Assembly (NCBI GenBank): GCA_037783545.1
Contig: JBBELK010000328.1
Span: 930,001 to 994,000 of the forward strand
Length of the DNA: 64,000 nt
Source of the DNA: Henricia sp. BOLD:AAB3569
Lineage: Eukaryota > Echinodermata > Asteroidea > Spinulosida > Echinasteridae
Direction of reading: 5' to 3'
Within the stretch, counting starts at the first letter, position 1; every line of letters begins with the position of its first letter. Positions 22,710 through 33,200 of this stretch are shown here, one piece after another. Both the position numbers and the translations under genes were made by a program. The notes beneath the pieces are model-generated. The model ran no database searches and had not been told where the DNA came from. It saw only the letters and a list, made by a program, of their open reading frames with translations.

Positions 22710-23433
22710 CCCATATACGTTTTAGGAAGTAGTGCCACTACGTACCAACTTGAATATAAGCTTAGCCCTAACTCCCTATATAGGTGTATGTAAAATCGTA
22801 TTTATTTTGAAGGATTGAGGAGTGTTAGGGTTCAACAAGCCACGGTTCTAAAGGTGTGCAGCGTGCACTCGGGTTCCAGATTTGGCAATGTAGTTACAGC
22901 AAAACTCTAAGCGCAAGACTCCCCTCGTGCATTTGTTTCTTCAACGACCGATTGACCAATGTCTATAGACCATGTAGATGTACATGTGCCGTAAATAGAC
23001 TCGTCAGATACTGTAGGGTTATCAAATTCAATACTTTTCGTGTATCTCTCTAGGTATAGGAAGCCAGTTTAAGTAGAAGTACACCCAAGAAACAAAGGAT
23101 AATTTGCTCAACAAGTGCAACTTGTACATTTTCATATATTACATGTATTTTACATTTACATATGTATTTTTAAATTTTATCAATAGAATATTTAAGATGC
23201 AAAGAATATTCAAGAGAAGTATCGCAATGTGGTTGCACTTCGGAAAACGCGAACGCGAAACGCTTTGAGAACGTGGTCGTTAATTTAAGGAAATCTTAGA
23301 ACAAAACAAGAATCCACAAAAAAAATTATGCGACTTTCTTGGCAAGGTAACTCTTGCCGTGACCTGGGTTCCTAGACCTAAAGTAATGCCCAGTGCTTCA
23401 GTCATTTCACTTGCATCTTATCCTCCCTAATCA

Positions 23434-23580
23434 AGCCTTTGCACGGCGGCCATGACAGGGGGCAGTCACATTGTTACCGTGTGTCATGCATGAGTAGGTG
23501 CTTTGTGGTTCTATTGTTACATCATTTAAATAAGAAAACCTGCCCCCTGTCATGGCTGCTCGTGCAGAAGCTCTATAGGC
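23434..23580. mobile_element. Palindromic MITE, family 1, copy 1
   Basis: About 147 bp with TIRs CACGGCGGCCATGACAGGGG and CCCCTGTCATGGCTGCTCGTG. The family recurs at 32.22-32.37 kb and 57.47-57.62 kb with the same internal ATTGTTACATCATTTAAAT-type core, so it is a defined nonautonomous family. Confidence 0.75.
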
Positions 23581-23929
23581 TAATACTATCAAGAAACTGG
23601 TTTCTGTATTCAAATGGGGGATGTTTAACACTAAGAACAATAGGGTCCGCGATTGCCAAGGACGTCCAAACAAAAGACGAACAATGGGACGTCCGCGGTA
23701 GGAGGTGAGTTCACACATGTGTGCCCTGGATGTGCTATATTATGGCAATGCAACTTGACAGCAGCAGGGGCACGCACGTTATCAATGTATGGCACATGCC
23801 AACGGTTGAGAAAGAACTAAGCGAGAAATATTACCGCTGCCATCGCCTCAACTATAGTGACTACCTGGCCAAGGCGCACAAGCCCATCAGCAGTTAGTAC
23901 TATTATAGCATTCCCCCTAACAGCTCCCC

Positions 23930-24080
23930 AAATATCGCTTAGGTTGACGAGGATTAGGTTAACTGGGATTAGGTGTCTTGCCCAGGGACACAGACACGTT
24001 GGTCATAGTGGGGCTTGAACCCACAACCTCCGATTTGGAGTCCGGCTTCATAACCATTAGACCACACGAGCTCCGCAACA
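23930..24080 (-). mobile_element. SINE with tRNA-Trp-like head
   Basis: The reverse complement reads TGGTCTAATGGTTATGAAG (A box), an anticodon-arm-like CGGACTCCAAATCGG with CCA, and GGTTCAAGCCCC (B box). It is followed by GGGCAAGACACCTAATCC of a SINE body. The same family occurs at 35.67 kb on the plus strand. Not a functional tRNA: the body replaces the acceptor end. Confidence 0.6.
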
Positions 24081-24712
24081 AAGTGTTGCGTTTTGTTTAC
24101 TACACTGTACAAAATGAACCTGTATTTTTACGATAATTTCTTGGCAGCTGGGACGCCAGTACTGTCTCGTTTACATAGTGTAGAATAAACAACAAGTATG
24201 ACCAACCGAAAGCAAATAAGAACTTCACAAATAATAAAATAACATATTATTATAATGTATTTTGCTTTATCTACTAGGGAGTCGTGGGGGTAGACTTTAC
24301 ACCCCATACATAATTATGCAGCACGATATGTGAGTAGGAATGGGACGGTTTACCGTTTAACCGTTTAAAGGGGTGGGGGGGTTGGGGGGGGTGCGAAATA
24401 ATAAAAAAAAACGGTTTTGCCAGACGTTGGAACGAAACTCAATTTCAAAGAATTTACAAACATTTTCGGAGGATAATTTTTTAATGACTTCATGAAACTG
24501 AAATAAATTGATATGGGGTCGTAGTAAAATTTTGACCAGATAAAGGTTGCATCTATAAACACCAGCAGATTTTTTTTTACTCAGTGTTGGCCGAACGGTT
24601 TACTGGTCAATTGACACTTGAAAGAACTGCAAACAGGTTTCTGATTTAACTGTGAATTCCCATTATGTGACAGAGGGTTTCCCATTGTCTCTCAAACATT
24701 CATGGATTTTTA

Positions 24713-24775
24713 AGGGAATTCCCAGGACTGGGAATTCCCAGGACTGGGAATTCCCAGGATTGGGAATTCCCTTTA
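24713..24775. repeat. Short tandem repeat of GGGAATTCCCAGGACT
   Basis: About four units of 16-17 bp, each internally palindromic around GGGAATTCCC. No gene context. Confidence 0.8.
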
Positions 24776-25354
24776 TTTTTTTAAGGGGGTTGATGCGTTA
24801 ACAAAAGGGAAGGGTTTGTTAAGGTATAGTATGGCGTGTGATACGTTGCAATATTCGATAATGCACAAATATATGTGCGATGTTTGACATATATGTGCGA
24901 TGTTTGACATATATGTGTGATGTTTGATATATATGTGCGATGTTTTTTCATATGTATGCGATGTTGAAAATATATGTGCGATAATTTGACATATATATGC
25001 AATGTTTTTTTCATATGTATGCGATGTTAAAAATATATGTGCAATAATTTGACATATATATATGCAATGTTAAAAATATATGTGCGATATTTCGACATAT
25101 ATGTGGAATATTTCAATGTGTGGGGTCGCGGTGTTCGTCATATGTGGGTATGATATTTCATAGATTGGTTCCCGATCCCTATAGATTGGTTCGCTTATTG
25201 CGAAAGTGTGGAATATGTGGACGGGAACCAGTCTATTCTCCTGTGTGGAATATGTGGACGGGAACCAGTCTAGATATTTCAATGTACATGCTAGACTGGT
25301 TCCCGGTCCACATATTCAACATACAACGACTGAATAATTCAGTCTAGTCAAAAC

Positions 25355-25660
25355 ATTTTTGTTGTTGTTGTATATTTTATGGCATCTTCGGCAACTAAGG
25401 CCCTTTATGCCATCAACTATACGGTTTTAGCTTTAACTATACTATATTATCAACTTGAGATGACGAAGAAGGAGTTGCAGTTTTAGAAGTGGGAGGAAAA
25501 CCCCCAGAGAAATGCCCCAAGGAAAAACCCACGCGGTCAAGTAGGGATTGGGTTTGCAACCCAATCCACATACACGCCCCGGATTCGAACCCGGGACCCC
25601 AGAGGTGAAAGGCGAGGAAAGAACCCGTACGCCAACCCGACCGCCCCCAAAACATTTTTG
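25355..25660 (-). mobile_element. tRNA-derived SINE, full length
   Basis: Read on the minus strand: head GGTCGGGTTGGCGTACGGG (A box region) and GGGTTCGAATCCGGGG (B box), body with GGGTTTTCCTCCCACTTC, and an ACAACAACAACAAAAATG tail. It is inserted inside the left half of the 24.8-28.1 kb composite. Confidence 0.7.
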
Positions 25661-25697
25661 GTCCGAGTACCAGACTAGGTAGCACCCAGCTATTAAT

Positions 25698-26678
25698 CAC
25701 GTGATGTGTATCACGTGATGAGAAACACGTGCGCGATGATAACCGTTTCTCCTTTGTTTATTCAGAGACGTATATAAAGAGAAAAATGGGTTTTGTTTGT
25801 GTATTTTAACTTAGCAATGAAAATAGCGTCCAAAAATAATATCGACGAGGAAAAAAATTAAATGCAATCCCCAGTTTGGATGTGGAAGCTTTATGAAATT
25901 GCTCATGGTAGCCACAGACCTTTGTGGACTCGGATGTGGAAGCAAAAAGGTTAATTACTGCACTTTTTTAAAGAACCAGATAAATTATTGTGCAAAACAT
26001 CGGTCTTTTGAGAACGCGAAATTTCAGAATAATCATGAGAAAAATATGAAAAATTATATGGTATCAACATTTCAACCCCTATTGGAAAAATGGTAGGGGG
26101 GGGGGGGGGGGGTGTGGTGGGGGGGAGGTGCATCTGCTCAAAAATGTGATCTGGACACGCTCCTTTAAAGGAACGCCAGATCACATTTTTGAGTCACCCA
26201 TTTTTCCCATGGTAATTGAGATTTTGATATCTTATTGTCTGTCAAATTTTTCTCGTTACCATTAAGAAATTTCACGTTCTCAATCTGTATATATTTTAAG
26301 GATATCGCCGGAAATAGACCGATGTTTTGCAAAATAATTTATCTAGCTGGTTCCATAGAACAGTGCAGTAATTCACCTTTTTGCTTCCACATCCAAACTG
26401 GGGATTGCATTAAAAAAAATTCCCCGTCGATATTATTTTTGGGAGGTATTGTACGTGATTGCTAAGTTAAAACAGACAAACAAAACGTTTTTAAACTGAA
26501 AACGCTCCTTTTACGGCGAATCACCCTTGCGGGCCCCATAACCTTTATTTCTGACCTTCATCCGTCGCGTAGCCTATGGTACGTGGTATGGTTAATTCAA
26601 TTATGTCACGCCTAAATAAACAAAGGAGAAACGTCTTTCATCGCGCACGTGTTTCTCATCACGTTATACACATCACGT
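25698..26678. repeat. About 980-bp imperfect palindrome
   Basis: Centred near 26168 (TCCTTTAAAGGA within CTCAAAAATGTGATCTGG and its inverse). Matching outer blocks are TCTCCTTTGTTTAT at 25750 against ATAAACAAAGGAGA at 26618, and GCAATCCCCAGTTTGGATG against its inverse near 26390. One arm carries a long G run (about 26095-26125). It sits inside the larger composite. Confidence 0.7.
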
Positions 26679-26827
26679 CTCCTGTGTGGAATATGTGGAC
26701 ACCGCACACATATTAAAGGCTAGACTGGTTCCCGTTCCCTACGAAGTATCCAGACGTAATATATTGGGACGGAAACCAGTCTAATTAAAGGCGACCCCAA
26801 CTATATGGGTGTACATATTGTTATTTT

Positions 26828-27845
26828 TACGGCTTCCGGAAGGAAGCACAATTTTACACACATATGCCGCGCTTTTTCAATGATTTTGTCACCATCGTTA
26901 AAGGGAATTTTTATTTTCCCTTTTAATCAGTGAGAACATATCCTCAAGTTTATTTTATAAGCGCCCCGAAAGATTTGGTCAGGGGAATTAAAACCTCAGC
27001 CCAATTACGTTTTTTAAAGGATAGATAAAAAAATAGGCACAAATTCTCCACGGTGTATGTTACACGATCGGAAACATTTTGTCTTTATTGGAAACCATGA
27101 TATACCATTTTTGCACGGGTAATTGTGGGGTTGTCTTTTAACAAAATTTCTAAAACGCCAGATGAACGAACAAAAACGCAAAACGCAGAAATCACAACAA
27201 CGAAGACAATTATCTCTATTTTTGATGGGTGATAATCTTTACTTATTTCCTTCTTGCTCTAAAACTCCCATTTTCTATTACAAAAAGTCAAATTCACACG
27301 TTTTTCTTCTTAAAACGACAAATGTTCTTAGATTGTAAGGAGATTATCTTAATTATCAGAAAATCATACCAGAAACAATGCTTTTTACAATATTTCTATG
27401 TTGTAATTTAGAAACTGGGTTTTAAAAATTACCCCTCGCGAATTTACCCCTGGCACCCCTCGCAAATCATATCCAACTGTACAATGAATAGCGAACTTGG
27501 TTTATAAAAACTACAAGTGTGTGCATGTAAGGGGCCCTGATTGGCACCCCTCGCGAATCATAGCCCACTGTACAATGAATAGTGAACTGGGTTAATAAAA
27601 ACTGTGTGCAAGGGGCGCCGATTGGCAACCCTCGCGAATCATAAATTTAATTGGGTTGAGGTTTATCCTGACCAAATCTTTCGGGGCGCTTATAAAATAA
27701 ACTTGAGGATATTCTTTACAGATTAGAAGAAAACAATTGTGCAATTTTTCCTTTTTACGATGGTACAAAATCATTTGAAAAGCGCAGCATCTATGCCTAA
27801 CTTTTCATCTAGCTTTCGATCATTTCCGGAAGCCGTGAAAATAGC
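26828..27845. repeat. Second internal inverted repeat
   Basis: 26828-27015 and about 27650-27845 are diverged inverse complements: CGGCTTCCGGAA against TTCCGGAAGCCG, CTCAAGTTTATTTTATAAGC against its inverse, and AAAGATTTGGTCAGG against CCTGACCAAATCTTT. The 630-bp spacer holds direct repeats containing GGCACCCCTCGCGAAT (27.42-27.65 kb). Confidence 0.65.
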
Positions 27846-28141
27846 AGCCCGAAATTCGTGCTAGGTTCCGGCTGGTGAAATATCGCACATATATTTTTAA
27901 CATCGCATACATATGAAAAAACATTGCATATATATGTCAAATTATTGCACATATATTTTTAACATCGCATACATATGAAAAAACATTGCATATATATGTC
28001 AAATTATTGCACATATATTTTCAACATCGCATACATATGAAAAAACATCGCACATATATATCAAACATCACACATATATGTCAAACATCGCACATATATT
28101 TGTGCATTATCGAATAGTGCAACGTTCCACACGCCATAGTA

Positions 28142-28289
28142 TAGACCGCATCGAATAGCTGCCGTCTTGTAGGGCAGTTTCTTTGTTTCGTTAGGACACG
28201 CATGGTTGCACATTTTGTGCTTACATTGTTGACTAATTTGAATATGAAACGTTGCCCCACAAGATGGAAGCTATTCGATACGGTCTATA
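28142..28289. mobile_element. Palindromic MITE, 148 bp
   Basis: TAGACCGCATCGAATAGC at the left and GCTATTCGATACGGTCTA at the right, with arms continuing through CTTGTAGGG against CCCACAAG. It abuts the right TIR of the 24.8-28.1 kb composite. Confidence 0.7.
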
Positions 28290-28619
28290 GGGGAAATCCC
28301 TTTGTTATTTATTGTGCTGGGTATACCGAACTCGCGTCATGAGGCCGAACTCCCTAGGTCTAGCCCAGTCCTTTTTGTGCGTCTGTCTTGTCCACATGCG
28401 TCCGCTGTATAAAATAGGTGTGGCTGCAACAAATGCCAACTTGACTCAATATTTGCCAGCTGGAAATAGATACATACCATGGTGACTCTGCATGCCCTCA
28501 GGCTGGAGGTTTCAGAGGTTTCAAACACTGACATACAACAGTGTAAATAACAGAGAAATGTTCAAGTCTCAATTCTTTGTTCTTTATTGTCACATTGTTT
28601 TTGTTCTTACAAGATAATC

Positions 28620-28905
28620 TTGAACGACTAAGTGATTATTATTTGTAGGGATTATGACCCAAGATAATCCTGTATAAATGGGTACCAGCATCATGCTGGG
28701 AAGGTAAACAGACTCGCTGTGGGTGTGGGAGGAATGGTGAACCACCCCTTCCCCTCCCCTCCCCCACAACCCAAGATAATCTTGTACGACTAAGTGATTA
28801 TTATTTGTAGGGATTATGACCCAAGATAATCTTGTATAAATGGGTACCAGCATCATGCTGGGAAGGTAAACAGACTCGCTGTGGGTGTGGAAGGAATGGT
28901 GAACC
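28620..28905. repeat. Tandem duplication, about 162-bp period
   Basis: A block with ACGACTAAGTGATTATTA, GGGTACCAGCATCATGCTGG and CAGACTCGCTGTGGGTGTGG occurs at 28622 and again at 28784, nearly identical. The copies are separated by a CCCCTTCCCCTCCCCT tract. Confidence 0.75.
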
Positions 28906-29507
28906 CCGCAGCAAATTTGACAGAGGAGTCTGGTCCCCTCGCTAATGAAAGAGAGATGGGCACTCTTCATAACGTGACTTGGTGTAGGCAGCTGATGTGA
29001 AGTACAGATTCATACTGTGTTCACAGTAGGAGAGAAAGGCATAAAGCATCGAGACGGTTATAAGTTGCTAGGCATTAGCTTGCACCACGTAACATTAACA
29101 GCATAGACGAATTACCCTGTTCTGCGCACTTCCGCACTGAAACCGAGGCTCTTTGTGTCGAGTCAGCAGTAACGCATGTGCTACAAGTACAGTAACCGAG
29201 TGTGTACGTGCGCTGTTCTGCGTGGCATGTAGGTGTGTGTGCATTCACATGCGTACATTACGTGTAGTTCACTTCCAGCTTTGATAAAGAGGCTCTTTGT
29301 GTTAAACAACAGAAGTGCGCAGACCGGTCTCAAAAGGTTAGTATGGGATTCGTCTATAGTATAGACTTTTAAACTGCAATTCCATTAGAAAGTGAGTAAT
29401 TCAGGGTGTTAACCATAGTGGACAGATTATGCACAAAAGGATGTCATATTTCACACATGCAGCCTCATGTAAAATAAGAATGTAAAAAAAATTTCGGTAC
29501 GAATTAC

Positions 29508-29603
29508 GTTTACTGGTCACCACTTTTTTAAGGTTGAATGTTTTTCACTCTCAAAATCACTTCCGTTTAAATGTTGGAAAATAAGTGGCGACCAGTAAAC
29601 GAA
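29508..29603. mobile_element. Small hairpin MITE
   Basis: CGTTTACTGGTCACCACTT at the left is mirrored by AAGTGGCGACCAGTAAACG at the right, about 96 bp in all. Confidence 0.55.
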
Positions 29604-29827
29604 AACATTTCCCATTTTACATAATGGGATATAGACTAAATTGTAACATCATTATCAGTCACTAGGTTAACTGGGTCTAAACATTCGCTGGTAATCAAAA
29701 AACGAAACCGCAAGCAAATGCTTCACTGGTTCTAGCGTAGATATAGTACCTTGGCAAACAGTGACGTTCACTTCAGTACACTATTGTTGAAATACCCACA
29801 GATACATGTAGAGATTCTGAGACATCT

Positions 29828-30050
29828 GGGGCCAATTTCATCATAGCGTTGTTCAGCACAACAATTTTCTTAGCACAGAACTTCTTTTGTTTGTTACCAG
29901 CCAAAATTGCATGACAAATTGTGATCTTAGAATCAGTAGCAAAGTATTAGTAAATACACATTACATACGATTTTGGCTGGCAACCCATTTTTGCAATATA
30001 AAGCAAAGAATCTCTGTGCTAAGCAAACAGCGCCATGACATTGGCCCCTA
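29828..30050. mobile_element. MITE, family 2 (GGGCCAATTTCAT ends), copy 1
   Basis: About 220 bp with TIRs GGGGCCAATTTCAT and ATGACATTGGCCCC and subterminal TTAGCACAG/CTGTGCTAAGCA. A full relative lies at 45.63-45.87 kb and halves at 38.75-38.84 and 43.20-43.29 kb. It ends 44 bp from the TRMT61B stop codon, so it may sit in the 3' UTR. Confidence 0.7.
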
Positions 30051-30093
30051 CTTGCTTGCACTTGTTCATCAGCTGAGCAGTGTTCAGAGCACA

Positions 30094-30236
30094 TCATATC
30101 TTGTAGACTGCTGAAGCATCAGCAATTTTCCTTAATTTCACTAAGAATGCCGAGTGCCCAGGCTGGTTACTGTGAGGTCTTGCTACGTATTTAGGAACAT
30201 GATCTTTGGTGTGTTGGAATGGTGTACCATTGGCTG
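30094..30236 (-). CDS. TRMT61B: TRMT61B exon 7 (C-terminus and stop)
   Basis: The acceptor is a TTATCAG, with an alternative CAG three bases on, so a one-residue NAGNAG-type choice is possible. It encodes TPFQHTKDHVPKYVARPHS and NQPGHSAFLVKLRKI, the conserved closing strands, then TGA at 30096-30094. Confidence 0.92.
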
Positions 30237-33200
30237 CTGATAAGATAAAAAAGATGCAAATAGTGTTGCAGTCACAGAACTCCATTGAAAGCTAGGGCTA
30301 GAAACTTTTCCTGTGCTTTTTAATTGTGTATCGGGTCAAGTCAGGTGTGGCACTTGGCTGCATTCACCCTCTTCCCCAACCCCTCCATCCGGTCTCCCAC
30401 CCTCCTCCTTCCCCCACCCCCAAAAAACCCTCCTTGGACGGGCCCCTTATACATACATGTATAATCACAGTAATTTCGGATTATGGCCAAAAACCAACAT
30501 TGTGCAATGGCTTTAAGCAGTGCCTATAGTTCATATGGTGACATCTTATAGCACACATAGATCTATCCTACGGGATATGGTTGTAGGAGCAGAGGACCAC
30601 AGATATGGAGCATGGGCAGTAAACAAAATGAGCAAATACAACATTGATCGACTAGAGTCATTTGGGCATACTCCAAAAAGAGCGTTGATGAGTTTTAATA
30701 CAATCAGTGAGTGACATTACAGAAGGTCATACCCAAACCTGGCTGTTTGACAATGTATTTAAGCATTAAAAGTCTATCCTTACCCATTTGGCCCTGGTGA
30801 TTCTCCAATGAGTCTGTTGCCAGACTTGCTTCATCATCCAATGCCCTTCCACTGTGCCTTCTAGCCTGGTTTACAAGCCATGACCTATGCGTTACTTCCA
30901 GTGTTTTCTCAATGGTAAGTGGGAGACTGTGGACACGCAGGAATTCAGCCACTTCAATTACCTAAGATGAATGCAATAACTAGTATGGTGCCTATAAATA
31001 ATCACCCTAATTAACATCTTGTTTTCCCCACAGGGAAAACCCATAGAGAAAACCTGAGGGAGTATACCACTGTGCCTCACAGCTGAGCCGGTAGAGCATC
31101 TGCCCAGTGTGTCAGAGGTCTTAGGGAAAACCTGAGGGAGTATACCAACGTGCCTCATAGCTGAGCCGGTAGAGCATCTGCCCATTGAGTCAGAGGTCTT
31201 AGGGAAAACCTGAGGGAGTATACCACTGTGCCTCATAGCTAAACTGGTAGAGCACTTGCCCGGTGAGTCAAAGGTCTAGGCTCCAAATAAGGCCTTACGG
31301 CTTTCTCTCATCTCAAGTTTGCCAAGAAGAGTAGACATGAAGAGGGGTTAAGAGGCCATTTTAGTTTTCCTAAGAGCCTCTTCTGGCAACCATCTGGAGC
31401 TAATGAGTAAAGTAATGATTGCGATGTTTAGTAACATCTGACTGCCATGGAAATAAAGTAACCAAATATGGGATGCTACAAATATTATATGGTTCTCATC
31501 ATGATTTGAACCCAAACCTAGCACAGACTCTCCAGGCTCTACCAGCTGAGCTATGAGGCACAGTACTAGAGGTGTACTCTCTTAGGATTCCCTAATGACA
31601 CACCAGGCAGATGGTTCACCAGCTGAGCTATGAGACACAGTGGTATACTCCCTCAGGTTTCCCCCCAATACCTCTGACACACCAGGCAGATGCTCTACCA
31701 GCTGAGATATGATGCACAGTGGTATACTACAGGTTTTCCCAAAGACCTCTGACACACCAGGCAGATGCTCTACAAGCTGAGTGATGACGCACAGTGGTAT
31801 ACTCCCTAAGGTTTTCTCCAAAGATCTCTTACACACCAGGGAGATGCTCTACCGGCTGAGCTACTAGGCACAGTGGTATATTCCCTCAGGTTTTCCCCAA
31901 GACCTCGGACACACCAGGCAGATGCTCCACCAGCTGAGCTATATGAGGTACAGCAGTATACTCCCCGAGTTTTTCATCAGATCTCCACCAGTAAAAATAT
32001 GATAAACGTACAATAACCATAGTGAGCTTGCCGTTTCTTTTAATATTTTCAACCTTGAAATAGAGTCAAACCACTGGAATAGTTGTTAGATAAAAACAAG
32101 CATCTCTGTGCACTAGGCTTGGGTGACTCAGATTCCAAAACACGATTGAGATTCCATTCAGAATCAATTATATTTTCACAGGCGACGACGACCTAATTAT
32201 TAGCACCAAGTGGCACTATAATAGAGCTTCTGCACCGGCGGCCATGACAGGGGCCAGGTTTTCTTATGTAAATGATGTAACAATAGAACAACAAAGCACC
32301 TACTCATGCATGACACACGGTGACAATGTGACTGCCCCCTGTCGTGGCCGCCGTGCAAAGGCTCTATTGTCCATAAAATGTTGCCGGCATGTGTTATACA
32401 CACATTTCTAATGTGTGGAAATTTTCAGAGCCTGAATACTCTTTGCAGAAGTCGAGTGTTTTGGCTTCGGAATTGCTAAGTAATTTCTGGAATCAGTAAG
32501 TTGCGTCTGGAAATTGAATCTTGTTAAAACAGAATCAATGCCTACTTGGAATTGACTCCTCAATAATCTGGAAATGCAATTCCAATTCCCAAAATTCAAT
32601 TAAATCTATGTGCATTACTTTCTCACTAAAACTATCCAAGGTTAAGTAAGGATGGAAAGCCACAAACCTGTGTGATATTAGCAATATACAAGACAGCAGC
32701 CCTGCCAGATTTAAGACGAGCAGCGAGTATGGGTGTGGCTTCATGAGGTCGCTCCATGTCAATCACAGCTCCATCTACCAACAATCCTGGATTCAGTGTT
32801 TGATCACACTCCTGTAGCTTGCCTGGTTAATGTAGAAAATGAAGGAAGTTTCAAATGTACTGAAATAAAGAGGCATTCCTCTTGTCATGTCTCAAGATTA
32901 GTCAAACTGCTTTTGAGTCTCAAAGTCAAACCAAACCGACTTCAAGTCTCTAGTCAAGTAAAATTACCAATGAGTTTAAGTCAAGTCATTTGGCATTAAT
33001 GCAAAGTCAAGTCAGGCGTATTGGTCACAGCAGTAAATTCGTTCACAAGAAATTTTGAAAATGCCTATTTGAAACATAACAAATGCAGAGTATATTTCTT
33101 GTTCTCAAACCATTGATATGTGAAAATGTGTCGTACCACAGTAACAATTGAATAACCACAAGAGGGCAGGCTCACTATTTGCATGTTGGCCCGTAATACA

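Larger units (their letters stand above)
24824..28143. mobile_element. 3.3-kb composite with long TIRs built of CATATATGTGCGATGTT repeats
   Basis: The left arm (24824 to about 25120) and right arm (about 27880-28143) are inverse complements. Both start with a TATAGTATGGCGTGTG block, an ATTCGATAATGCACAAATATATG block, and then many 16-22-bp units with CATATATGTGCGATGTT. Two further inverted repeat systems and a SINE lie inside. No transposase frame was seen. TIRs that are themselves tandem arrays resemble Foldback-type elements. Confidence 0.7.

Noticed and set aside
23990-24080. tRNA-Trp gene on the minus strand
   Set aside because: The anticodon-arm-like CCA and boxes are present, but the 3' end runs into a SINE body seen again at 35.7 kb.
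24781-25014. His/Tyr/Ile-rich repeat protein
   Set aside because: Translation of the CATATATGTGCGATGTT tandem repeats in a TIR.
32200-32403. Protein-like frame repeated at 23.4, 32.2 and 57.4 kb
   Set aside because: The shared peptide (LHGGHDRGQSHCHR) is only the translation of the family-1 MITE.
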